Source: an uncultured Collinsella sp. (GTDB lineage: Bacteria; Actinomycetota; Coriobacteriia; Coriobacteriales; Coriobacteriaceae). Taken from it: a stretch of DNA of 64,000 nt. Position 1 is the stretch's first letter, and every line of letters starts with the position of its first letter. The stretch is from NCBI GenBank assembly GCA_905199225.1, contig CAJKFS010000004.1, forward strand, positions 17,151 to 81,150, read 5' to 3'. Below are positions 8,138 to 14,836 of this stretch, piece by piece. The translations under genes were made by a program, and so were the position numbers. The notes beneath the pieces are model-generated. The model saw nothing but the letters and a program-made list of their open reading frames with translations. It was not told the DNA's origin and made no database searches.

Positions 8138-8864
8138 TGAAGATCACCTTAAGGTTAGGGTCGTTATGGTCTAGATGATGGCGAACGGCATCGATGGCCA
8201 CGCGCGCGGCAGCTTCTTGGGGATAGCCAAACACGCCTGTCGAGATGCAGCAGAATGCAAGCGTGCCGAGTCCTCGGCGCGTCGCTTCTTCCAAGCAGCT
8301 GGTGTAGCAGCGGCGTAGTAGCAATTCCTCGCGAGGGCCAGGCTTATGGCTGGGCACGATGGGGCCGACGGTGTGGAAGACGTAGCTGCTGGGCAGGTTG
8401 AACGCCGGCGTGACCTTGACGCGCGCCGTTGGTTCCTCGTGCCCCTGCTCGTCCATGAGATTGGCGCACGCCAAGCGTAACTGCATACCGGCGTAGGTGT
8501 GGATGGCGTTGTCGATGCAACGATGCCCCGGCACAAAGCACCCGAGCATCTGACTGTTGGCGGAATTGACGATGGCGTCGGCCTTAAGCAGCGTAATGTC
8601 GCCGCGCCAGATGGCAACGCGATTGCAGTAGGGGAGCGTGCCGGCGTTGGTCGCCCCGCCGCGTTCAAGAAGGCGTTGCTGCAAGTAGGCGTCTTGTATG
8701 TCGGGCGTTTCGGCCGCAAGCGCCTCGGGCGGACGTACGTTCATAAGGGATCGAAGCAAATCGCGCTGTTCGCTGGCGTTGGCAGGGATGGGAATGCGCT
8801 GCCCATCCGAGCGCTCGGCAAGGAGCGCCTTAATAAGCCAAACGCGGCGTTCGGCCTGATTCAT
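8079..8864 (-). CDS. Zn-macrodomain protein-ADP-ribose hydrolase
   Basis: 261 aa. A helical N-terminal extension (1-80) precedes a macrodomain: WRGDITLLKADAIVNSAN, then the zinc-binding block GCFVPGHRCIDNAIH (108-122) that defines the Zn-macro family, and STGVFGYPQE for ADP-ribose phosphate binding. The family removes ADP-ribose from proteins modified by its partner SirTM. ATG at 8864 was chosen for its AGGAGG site nine bases upstream; an in-frame ATG 26 codons earlier lacks that support. The overlap with the sirtuin gene implies coupled translation. Probably one reversible modification system. Confidence 0.9.
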   Translation of the reverse strand: MNQAERRVWLIKALLAERSDGQRIPIPANASEQRDLLRSLMNVRPPEALAAETPDIQDAYLQQRLLERGGATNAGTLPYCNRVAIWRGDITLLKADAIVNSANSQMLGCFVPGHRCIDNAIHTYAGMQLRLACANLMDEQGHEEPTARVKVTPAFNLPSSYVFHTVGPIVPSHKPGPREELLLRRCYTSCLEEATRRGLGTLAFCCISTGVFGYPQEAAARVAIDAVRHHLDHNDPNLKVIFNVFLASDEAIYRSLLQTDR

Positions 8865-9005
8865 GACCTTCCTCCTGTTCGATTGAGCCGGTTTCATTCG
8901 ACAGTAGTGTGCCGCCTGGCGTGTATCTGAAAAAGAAGGCACAAAAAGGTAAGCACCGTGGAGCTTTGTGCCCCACGGCGCTCAATGTGCAAAAGTATGT
9001 GGCTG

Positions 9006-9338
9006 TTAGGAGTTTCGCACGAGCTGCTGATAGTCGGTGCCCCATTCCACCAGGGAATCGATGATGGGCATAAGGCTGTGACCCAGCTCGCTGAGTGCGT
9101 ATTCGGTGCGGATGGGTGTCTCGGGGATGACGGTGCGCGTGATGAGGCCCGCGGCATCCATTTCCTTAAGGTTGGACGAGAGCACCTTTTGGCTAATGCC
9201 GGGAATAGCGCGGTGCAGCGCGTTGAAGCCCATGGGGTGGTTGATGAGCTGCTGAATGATATAGATCTTCCACTTGTTGCCAAAGAGCTGAAAACACGTG
9301 GCAACAGGGCAGGGAGGTAGTTCTTCTTTGGTAAGCAC
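9006..9338 (-). CDS. HxlR-type winged-helix regulator
   Basis: 110 aa, normal for HxlR/MarR-like regulators. The core is FQLFGNKWKIYIIQQLINHPMGFNALHRAIPGISQKVLSSNLKEMDAAGLI. Cysteines at residues 10 and 15 (PPCPVATC) sit where redox-sensing members such as YodB and HypR carry their sensing Cys. It is divergent from the ACGX-peptide operon, whose first gene starts 199 bp away, and an inverted repeat lies between them, so local control of that operon is likely (inference). Confidence 0.9.
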   Translation of the reverse strand: MLTKEELPPCPVATCFQLFGNKWKIYIIQQLINHPMGFNALHRAIPGISQKVLSSNLKEMDAAGLITRTVIPETPIRTEYALSELGHSLMPIIDSLVEWGTDYQQLVRNS

Positions 9339-9401
9339 GGAGACTCCTCAATCGTGCGGACAGCTTTCATTATTGCAGCCGCTGTCGCTTGTGGCTACTA
9401 C

Positions 9402-9415
9402 TTACCTTTTGGTAA
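9402..9415. promoter_or_regulatory. Candidate HxlR operator
   Basis: TTACC-tttt-GGTAA inverted repeat between the divergent HxlR and ACGX-peptide genes, with the general form of HxlR-family operators (short arms, AT spacer). It is 64 bp from the HxlR start and 123 bp from the peptide start. Confidence 0.4.
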
Positions 9416-9537
9416 CTGGCTAATAGATTGGTGCCTTCTTTTGGTCGTTGCGCGCTTTTTGCATGATGCATATAGACGCAACGAGCGTCAAAAACTGGAT
9501 GGCTTCGCCCAGCCATCTTCGACCGAAAGGAAATGCC

Positions 9538-9750
9538 ATGTCCGAGAATCTCGAGAACGTCGCCGCTTTCGCCTCCTGCGGTACCACCGATCCTGCGCCT
9601 GCCTGCGGCTCCGCCGACCCCAAGACCGCACCTGCTTGCGGTACTGCTTGCGGCTCTGCTGACCCGGCTGCCGCTCCTGCCTGCGGCTCCGCCGACCCCA
9701 AGACCGCTCCGGCCTGTGGCACCGCTTGCGGCGCTGCGGACGCTCAGTAA
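9538..9750 (+). CDS. ACGX-repeat Cys-rich precursor peptide
   Basis: 70 aa. A short leader (MSENLENVAAFAS) is followed by seven Cys, each in a (S/A)-C-G-(S/T/A) unit at residues 14, 23, 34, 38, 49, 60 and 64, separated by ADP/KTAPA linkers. A 26-residue block is duplicated (about 21-46 and 47-70), also visible in DNA as a 78-bp tandem duplication. It matches the known idea of an ACGX-repeat peptide encoded beside a dedicated radical SAM/SPASM maturase, which lies two genes downstream. A GAAAGGAAAT site precedes the ATG. The mature structure is unknown; Cys-to-alpha-carbon thioether crosslinks, metal binding or a redox role are possible. Confidence 0.88.
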   Translation: MSENLENVAAFASCGTTDPAPACGSADPKTAPACGTACGSADPAAAPACGSADPKTAPACGTACGAADAQ

Positions 9751-9774
9751 GCAATCGCTAGGAAGGGACTCGTA

Positions 9775-10395
9775 ATGGATGCTCAGACTTGCCTCAAAAA
9801 GATGCAGCTTGCCGGGACGCTCTCCCTGGCAACCGTGGACGAGAGTGGTGCGCCGCAAATTCGCTGCGTAAGCGCCGTCCATTACGAGCCCCGTGCTATC
9901 TACTTTCTCACGGCACGTGGCAAGGAGATGGCCTGTCAGCTTATGGCCGATGGACGTGTCCAAACGCTCGTTCACACGCGGTTTAACGAGATGATCCGCA
10001 TGTCCGGCGTTGCCACTCCTGTCTCGGAGTCCGAGCAAGTTCACTGGCGCGACGTGATTTACGCCGAGCAGCCGTATCTTGCCAACGTGTATCCCGGTGA
10101 TACGCGCGAGATCAACATCATCTTTAAGGTTGAGAACATAGTACTCGACTACTTTAACCTGGGAATTCATCCCATCGAGCGCGCGGTCTTTACCTTAGAC
10201 GAGGGCACGGCGTCTGTGCCCGTCAAGGGATTCTGCATCGATGCCGATGCGTGCATCGGTTGCGGCACCTGCCTTGAGCACTGCCCGCAGAAGTGCATCG
10301 AGCCGGGAGACGCCTATCGCATAGAGCCCGAGCACTGCCTGCATTGCGGCGCCTGTGCCGAGAATTGCCCCGTCGGCGCCGTTTCGCGTCTGTAG
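9775..10395 (+). CDS. PNPOx-like flavoprotein fused to 2x[4Fe-4S] ferredoxin
   Basis: 206 aa. Residues 1-140 are a split-barrel pyridoxamine 5'-phosphate oxidase-like fold (LSLATVDESGAPQIRCVS, YFLTARGKEM). The C-terminal 55 residues form a bacterial-type ferredoxin with two clusters: CIGCGTCLEHCPQKC and CLHCGACAENCPVGA. Such fusions shuttle electrons between flavin and FeS carriers. Lying 24 bp after the precursor gene and 46 bp before the radical SAM gene, it is the likely electron donor for SAM cleavage or for resetting the maturase clusters (inference). Confidence 0.88.
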   Translation: MDAQTCLKKMQLAGTLSLATVDESGAPQIRCVSAVHYEPRAIYFLTARGKEMACQLMADGRVQTLVHTRFNEMIRMSGVATPVSESEQVHWRDVIYAEQPYLANVYPGDTREINIIFKVENIVLDYFNLGIHPIERAVFTLDEGTASVPVKGFCIDADACIGCGTCLEHCPQKCIEPGDAYRIEPEHCLHCGACAENCPVGAVSRL

Positions 10396-10441
10396 CCCAA
10401 ATACCGTCATCAGTTTTAACATCGACCAAGGGAGTCCCACG

Positions 10442-11488
10442 ATGCAAAAGCCTGCGTTTGCCTTCCAGTGGCACATTACGGATGAATGCGACCAGCGTTG
10501 CAAACATTGCTATATCTTTGCCAACGGTGCCTGCGCCGGTTTCAAGCGCATGCCGTGGGAACAGATGGTCCAAGTCGTCGATCAGGCCCAGGCGCTCTGC
10601 GAGCGCATCGGTCGTCAGCCGTACATTTACGTTACAGGCGGTGACCCCATTCTTCATCCCGATTTTTGGCGCCTTGCCGAGCTCCTGCACGAACGCGGTT
10701 TTATGTGGTGCGTGATGGGCAATCCGTTCCATCTGACCGACGAGGTCTGCGCTCGCATGAAAGAGCTGGGTTGTCGTAAATACCAGCTCTCGCTCGATGG
10801 ACTCGAGGCGACGCACGACTACTTCCGTAAACCCGGCTCGTTTGCCGAGACCTTGCGCGCCATCGGTTGCCTTAAGCGCACCGGCATCTGGGTCGCCGTC
10901 ATGAATACAGTATCGAGCATGAATGCTGCCGAGCTGCCGCAGCTCATCGATCTGGTGGCAAGCCTCGAGGTCGATGTGTTCGCCTTTGGACGGTACTGCC
11001 CCACGTCGGGTCAAAAGCGTGACGAGTTTCATCTGGAGCCGCTGGAGTATCGCGATGTATTGCTGGCCGCACAAGAGCGCATGGAGTTCCATCGGGCGGC
11101 GGGCTGCAAGACGTTCTTCCAGCTCAAGGACCACCTGTGGACGCTGCTTTTGTGGGAACAGGGTAAGTTCACCATTCCTGAGGATGCCAAGCCCGGCATG
11201 ATCTATGACGGCTGCCACTGCGGTACGGGCCATATGACGGTGCTGCCTACGGGCGATGTCTATGCGTGTCGTCGCATGGAGAGTAAGGTGGGTAACGTTG
11301 CCGAGAATTCGCTGGAGGAGCTCTTCTTCTCTCCACAAATGGAAGCCAAGCGCGATTTTAAGAAGTTCAAGAAATGCTCTAAGTGTGAGCTCTTCGGTTG
11401 GTGCCGTGGGTGTCCTGCGGTGACGTACGGCTACACGGGTGATATGTACGATGCCGATCCCCAGTGCTGGAAAGAGATTGAGGAGTAG
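10442..11488 (+). CDS. Radical SAM/SPASM peptide maturase (ACGX system)
   Basis: 348 aa. The radical SAM motif CDQRCKHC (CX3CX2C) lies near residue 17, followed by YIYVTGGDPILHP (the GGE-like SAM amine contact) and a TIM-barrel core. The C-terminal SPASM region has the Cys set CHCGTGH, VYACRRME, KKCSKCELFGWCRGC and a final DPQC, enough for two auxiliary [4Fe-4S] clusters. SPASM enzymes modify ribosomal peptides, commonly forming thioether bonds at Cys. ATG at 10442 has a GGGAGT site. Context with the Cys-rich precursor makes peptide modification very likely; the chemistry is not known from sequence. Confidence 0.9.
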   Translation: MQKPAFAFQWHITDECDQRCKHCYIFANGACAGFKRMPWEQMVQVVDQAQALCERIGRQPYIYVTGGDPILHPDFWRLAELLHERGFMWCVMGNPFHLTDEVCARMKELGCRKYQLSLDGLEATHDYFRKPGSFAETLRAIGCLKRTGIWVAVMNTVSSMNAAELPQLIDLVASLEVDVFAFGRYCPTSGQKRDEFHLEPLEYRDVLLAAQERMEFHRAAGCKTFFQLKDHLWTLLLWEQGKFTIPEDAKPGMIYDGCHCGTGHMTVLPTGDVYACRRMESKVGNVAENSLEELFFSPQMEAKRDFKKFKKCSKCELFGWCRGCPAVTYGYTGDMYDADPQCWKEIEE

Positions 11489-11495
11489 GATTGCT

Positions 11496-12074
11496 ATGGA
11501 TACGCTTTAGTTAATCAAAACGAGGCGTTCGATCCGGAAGTACGTGGACAAACAGGTGCCTCGCGAGGATGTCGAGAAGGTGCTTGAGGCGGGGATTTAT
11601 GCCGCCAACGCCGGTGGCGGACAGCGCAGCATGGTGGTTGCCGTGCGCAACGCTGAGCTTGCTGCGCGCATCGGCCGCATGAACATGGCGGGCTTTAGTC
11701 GCACCGGCCTGGTGGGTAACTACGTGAGTCGCGATCAGCCGAGCGTCATCGACAACCCGGCGATTAAAAATGGCTTTTACGATGCGCCGACCGTGTTTTG
11801 TATCTTTTGCCAGGAGCGTTTTTTGTTTAGTGTTGCCGATGCCTTTGCCATTGCGCAGAACATGACGCTCGAGGCCCATGCGTTGGGACTTGGAAGCTGC
11901 ATCGTCAGCCGCGCCGAGAAAACCTTTGCCTCGGAAGAAGGCCAGGAGCTGCTTAAATCTTGGGGCGTGCCGGAGGGCTATATCTGCCGAGCGTTCGTAA
12001 CGCTCGGATACTGCGATGGCCCCTATCCTGCCGCCAAACCGCGCCGCGACGGTCGCTCGCTTATCGTCGAGTAG
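11496..12074 (+). pseudogene. Nitroreductase-family gene with amber stop at codon 5
   Basis: Read from ATG 11496 the frame gives MDTL, TAG (11508-11510), LIKTRRSIRKYVDKQVPRED and continues as a normal nitroreductase to 12074. The RRSIR motif that binds FMN phosphate therefore lies after the stop. One base change (GAG to TAG, restoring MDTLELIKTRRSIR) would explain it. A GTG at 11544 could restart translation and give 176 aa, but it would lack RRSIR. The start is 7 bp after the maturase, so this was the fourth gene of the ACGX operon. A sequencing error, recent inactivation or suppression cannot be told apart here. Confidence 0.8.
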
Positions 12075-12075
12075 C

Positions 12076-12123
12076 CATCGGGGACGTTCTTTAACGACTA
12101 GTCATTTAGGAACACCCAACGAC
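12076..12123. repeat. Palindrome box A, copy 2 (decayed)
   Basis: CATCGGGGACGTTCTTTAACGACTAG-type sequence matching box A at 7111, but the right arm has decayed (ggaacacccaac instead of gaacgtccccaa). It begins two bases after the nitroreductase stop, between convergent genes. Confidence 0.8.
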
Positions 12124-12138
12124 TACCTACAAAAAGCT

Positions 12139-12191
12139 GTACGCCAGCATCCAAAGATGTCGAAAAATGTCGACTTTGGATGCTGGCGTAC
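12139..12191. repeat. Palindrome box B, copy 2
   Basis: Perfect stem GTACGCCAGCATCCAAA / TTTGGATGCTGGCGTAC around the loop gatgtcgaaaaatgtcgac. Compared with copy 3 (14441), one base pair differs on both sides (G-C here, A-T there). Confidence 0.88.
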
Positions 12192-12219
12192 ATGTTTTGG
12201 GCTGGCGGGGGAGCGGGTT

Positions 12220-12486
12220 CTAGGCAATCATTGCATCGAGTGTAATGAGCTCCCTGAGTCGCTCCGTGCGTGTTTGCCCATGACGCTTTGCCTTTTCGTC
12301 AAACGCCTCAAGAATCGATTCGCCCACACGTGCCGATAAAACGACGCTCGGCTCATCAGAGATCGGCGGTCTTCCCAACTTGATGGTGCGACCTTTTGGC
12401 CACTCATCTTTTTCGTAGGCTTCTGCGGCTTTCTCCAACTCTCCAGGGGCAAATCCCATCATTTTTTCGAGCTGCTCAGCATTCAT
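12220..12486 (-). CDS. CopG/BrnA-like putative antitoxin
   Basis: 88 aa. The C-terminal half (PSVVLSARVGESILEAFDEKAKRHGQTRTERLRELI) has the strand-helix-helix pattern of ribbon-helix-helix DNA-binding antitoxins; the N-terminal part is acidic and helical. ATG at 12486 has an AGGAGG site. It follows a small BrnT-like gene by 8 bp, the toxin-first order known for BrnTA modules. Assignment as an antitoxin is inference from fold pattern and pairing. Confidence 0.65.
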   Translation of the reverse strand: MNAEQLEKMMGFAPGELEKAAEAYEKDEWPKGRTIKLGRPPISDEPSVVLSARVGESILEAFDEKAKRHGQTRTERLRELITLDAMIA

Positions 12487-12494
12487 AGCGCCTC

Positions 12495-12761
12495 CTATCG
12501 ATCGATCCCGATTTCTTTGAGCACCTTGCGCGTGGGAGGAACAAGGGCGTGGAAAATGATGTAGCCATCTTGTTCGGAGCAATACCGAGCGATGAGCTCC
12601 ATGAGGCGGTTTCTTCCATCAAGTCCAACAAGAACGTAATCAATACCCCCATTTTCAAGGTCACGCCTGAACCATACGAAAGCGGAGTTCCAGGCGCATG
12701 TAATATCCGTCTCTGTCAGCCCGTGTTTGAGGGCATGGGGATGGATTGCGATGAGCTCCAT
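12495..12761 (-). CDS. BrnT-like putative toxin
   Basis: 88 aa from ATG 12761 (MELIAIHPHALKHGLTE), which has an AGAGAGG site; a TTG 12 codons upstream is possible but falls in the promoter repeat. The order of elements, KHGLTETDI near the N-terminus, a central LVGLDGRNRLMELIAR strand pair and a terminal IIFHALVPPTRKVL, recalls BrnT of the RelE/ParE superfamily (ribonuclease toxins), but identity looks low. It is encoded directly before a CopG-like gene. Treat as a candidate toxin. Confidence 0.55.
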   Translation of the reverse strand: MELIAIHPHALKHGLTETDITCAWNSAFVWFRRDLENGGIDYVLVGLDGRNRLMELIARYCSEQDGYIIFHALVPPTRKVLKEIGIDR

Positions 12762-12772
12762 AAGGGCCTCTC

Positions 12773-12796
12773 TTTTTGTATACAGTTTTGTAGACA
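12773..12796 (-). promoter_or_regulatory. 12-bp tandem repeat upstream of TA-like pair
   Basis: Two tandem copies, TTTTTGTATACA and GTTTTGTAGACA, head to tail, 12-35 bp upstream of the putative toxin start. Tandem short half-sites of this kind are typical of autoregulatory operators of ribbon-helix-helix antitoxins. Confidence 0.5.
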
Positions 12797-12818
12797 AAAA
12801 TGCAAGCAGCTAATGTAA

Positions 12819-14105
12819 CTAAGCAGCTTGTTTTGACTGGGCAGTTTGACTTGAAATAGAGATTGCGGGCTTCATCGCTTCTTCGCTTTTCAGTTCGGTA
12901 TGCGAGCGTCCGTTGAACTCCCAGAGGGGAGCATCCTCATAGATCCTCGAGAGGAGTTTAGAAACTTTGGCAGTTTTCTCACATTCGTAAAACTCGGGTC
13001 GCACGACAATCAGCAAGAAAGCGGCGTCATCGGCTATTTGCTGTGCCGTCGGCATGCCGTTGAGTCCAACAGAACGCATTAGTTTTGTCATGATAAAGTC
13101 GAACTCGTCTTCTCTTGCGTGAAGTTCGGCCGCTTTGAGCTTGGGGTCCTTCAAGACATATTGCTTGAGATGCTCAGCGGACCGAATGTTCTTTATGGAG
13201 CCGTTGATGACTTCCTCATAGCGGAGTTCTTTTATTGGAAGACGCTCATGTCCAGCGAATATTGCTGCCATCCTAATGCCAACGCGTCGTTCGCGCAGCG
13301 CGCGCATCTCGTCAGTGTATTCGCTATGCCGTTCGTATTTACGATAAGAGTAGCCGTAGTCATCGTAGCAATAGGGAGCTTCGTCGACAGCGTTATCGAG
13401 TTCGGGCGCTATGAGGTAGAGCGTCCCATCCTTGGACATGATGCACGGGTTGTCAATTTGCCCCGATTCATTCCTGATTTGCCAAATAGTTTCATTCATC
13501 TCAAATATCGATACCGGATTGGGGGCGTAGGAGTTGTAGAGCTCAATTAGCTTATCGAGTGAGATGATCCCGCAAGCATCTGTGTAGGCGCGGGCAAAGC
13601 GCCATACTTCTTGATTCGGTTCAAGCTTACGACGCTCCCAGGCGTCCAAAACATCCTGCGGACTCCGATAGTGGGCATGGCGATCAATGCGCGATGAACT
13701 CCAATGGTTATCTGCGGCAACGTTCATTAGGTCTAGGCGTAGATCTTTGTTTGCGATGCGAGCAAGCGACTGATAGTGGTCCAGGTCAAGCTCCGGTCGA
13801 AAAGGCATGTCTTTTGGAACGATTCTCGCGAGCTTTATGCAGCGCTTGAGATAAGTCGGACCCAAGCTTGGGCTAAAGTGCTGTTTGAGGTGGCAGGCGA
13901 TGGGCGAGAGCAAGCCGTTGAGATTGGAGATGGGATATCCGGCAATCTCTTGTTCAAGACGGCGTCCAATGAGCAGTGCTCCTTCCGAAGAGGTCTCATG
14001 ATTAATGTCCTTCTGCCCGAGGCACTTGGCCTCGACGATCTTACTGACATCTGAGCAAGCGCTCGAGATGGTGTCGGGCGAAAGGGTTGGAATCTTTTTA
14101 GCCAT
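12819..14105 (-). CDS. Hypothetical protein, 428 aa, accessory
   Basis: No confident family. Residues about 40-160 have the layout seen in DUF1016-like and some partition proteins: GALLIGRRLEQEIAGYPISN, LSPIACHLKQHF, LKRCIKLARI, LDHYQSLARI and NHWSSSRIDRHAHYRS. The central part is acidic and Tyr-rich (YCYDDYGYSYRKYERH); the C-terminus is low-complexity Ser/Gln. There is no signal peptide or membrane segment, so it is probably cytoplasmic. Its GC content is visibly lower than the neighbours' and it sits beside a TA-like pair between two box A/B repeats, suggesting acquired DNA. ATG at 14105 follows an AGGAGTG site. A long leader precedes it. Confidence 0.7.
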   Translation of the reverse strand: MAKKIPTLSPDTISSACSDVSKIVEAKCLGQKDINHETSSEGALLIGRRLEQEIAGYPISNLNGLLSPIACHLKQHFSPSLGPTYLKRCIKLARIVPKDMPFRPELDLDHYQSLARIANKDLRLDLMNVAADNHWSSSRIDRHAHYRSPQDVLDAWERRKLEPNQEVWRFARAYTDACGIISLDKLIELYNSYAPNPVSIFEMNETIWQIRNESGQIDNPCIMSKDGTLYLIAPELDNAVDEAPYCYDDYGYSYRKYERHSEYTDEMRALRERRVGIRMAAIFAGHERLPIKELRYEEVINGSIKNIRSAEHLKQYVLKDPKLKAAELHAREDEFDFIMTKLMRSVGLNGMPTAQQIADDAAFLLIVVRPEFYECEKTAKVSKLLSRIYEDAPLWEFNGRSHTELKSEEAMKPAISISSQTAQSKQAA

Positions 14106-14310
14106 AATGATGCACTCCTGTGAACTCACGGATAACGGAAACGTTTGGTTGTGAGTGCCGTTCTTTGATGGCGACGGCGAACAGGAGCGCAGCCTGTCTG
14201 AGGTGGACGAGTGCGGTAACCACTGATCTTGCTTACCGAGCCCGCTCCGGCGTGTCATTGGGGACCTCCGCGGGAGCTCACGATCATCCTCATGCCTCGA
14301 AGTGAGTATA
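14106..14310 (-). promoter_or_regulatory. Promoter and about 190-nt leader of the 428-aa gene
   Basis: An extended -10 (TGCTATACT, minus strand, 14305-14313) predicts transcription starting near 14298, leaving about 190 nt before the ATG at 14105. The leader is GC-rich with several potential stems (for example around ctccgcgggag near 14267) but matches no riboswitch I know. The rest of the 434-bp gap to the glutaredoxin gene holds box A and box B repeats. Confidence 0.45.
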
Positions 14311-14375
14311 GCATAAAAACCAAACGCATGTTCGATATATTTCGAGAAAGTGAATCCAGTTAGTCAACCCAGTTA

Positions 14376-14425
14376 GTCATCGGGGACGTTCTTTAACGAC
14401 CAGTCATTTAGGAACACCCAACGAC
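14376..14425. repeat. Palindrome box A, copy 3 (decayed)
   Basis: GTCATCGGGGACGTTCTTTAAC followed by the same decayed right arm as copy 2 (ggaacacccaacgac), so copies 2 and 3 share a recent ancestor. Confidence 0.8.
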
Positions 14426-14440
14426 TACCTACAAAAAGCT

Positions 14441-14493
14441 GTACACCAGCATCCAAAGATGTCGAAAAATGTCGACTTTGGATGCTGGTGTAC
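14441..14493. repeat. Palindrome box B, copy 3
   Basis: Perfect stem GTACACCAGCATCCAAA / TTTGGATGCTGGTGTAC with the same loop as copy 2. The A-T pair replaces the G-C pair of copy 2 on both strands of the stem. Confidence 0.88.
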
Positions 14494-14539
14494 ATGTTTG
14501 GGTCGTATGGGTTGGGACGAGCCGATCGCAATGCGCGTG

Positions 14540-14785
14540 CTAGAGCAGATTCTCCTGCGCCCATGCGATGATGTCGCTCGACTCGTAAAGCGGCTTGCCG
14601 TCGATGAACAGGCAGGGAACTTGGCGCTTTCCGCCGACGGCGATGAGTGTCTGTTCGGCTTCGGCATCGGTCGAGATATTCCGCTCGGGGATGGTCACGC
14701 CGTTATCCGTCAGGAAGCGCTTCACCTTAATGCAATACGGGCATCCGGTCATAACGTACAGCACGAGTTCGTGATTTGTAGCCAT
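14540..14785 (-). CDS. Glutaredoxin family protein
   Basis: 81 aa, a compact glutaredoxin. MTGCPYCIKVKRFL carries the dithiol active site CPYC, followed by the cis-Pro segment RQVPCLFIDGKPLYESSDII. It would reduce protein disulfides or handle glutathione/mycothiol-like thiols in the cytoplasm. ATG at 14785 has a GGAG site; an upstream ATG 13 codons earlier adds non-homologous residues. It ends 46 bp beyond a box B palindrome. Confidence 0.92.
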   Translation of the reverse strand: MATNHELVLYVMTGCPYCIKVKRFLTDNGVTIPERNISTDAEAEQTLIAVGGKRQVPCLFIDGKPLYESSDIIAWAQENLL

Positions 14786-14836
14786 AGGTCTCCAATCGGT
14801 TGGTGCTTTGATTGAGATACCCAAAGCCGCTGCAAT

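Noticed and set aside
9538..9750. Keratin-like or metallothionein-like low-complexity false gene
   Set aside because: It has a good ribosome site, the correct repeat type and a dedicated radical SAM/SPASM gene in the same operon.
11508..11510. TAG as a pyrrolysine codon
   Set aside because: No pyl genes are in view and the residue corresponds to a Glu in related proteins, so a simple nonsense change or sequencing error is more likely.
14106..14310. tRNA or tmRNA in the leader of the 428-aa gene
   Set aside because: No T-loop GTTCRA motif or acceptor-stem pairing could be found.
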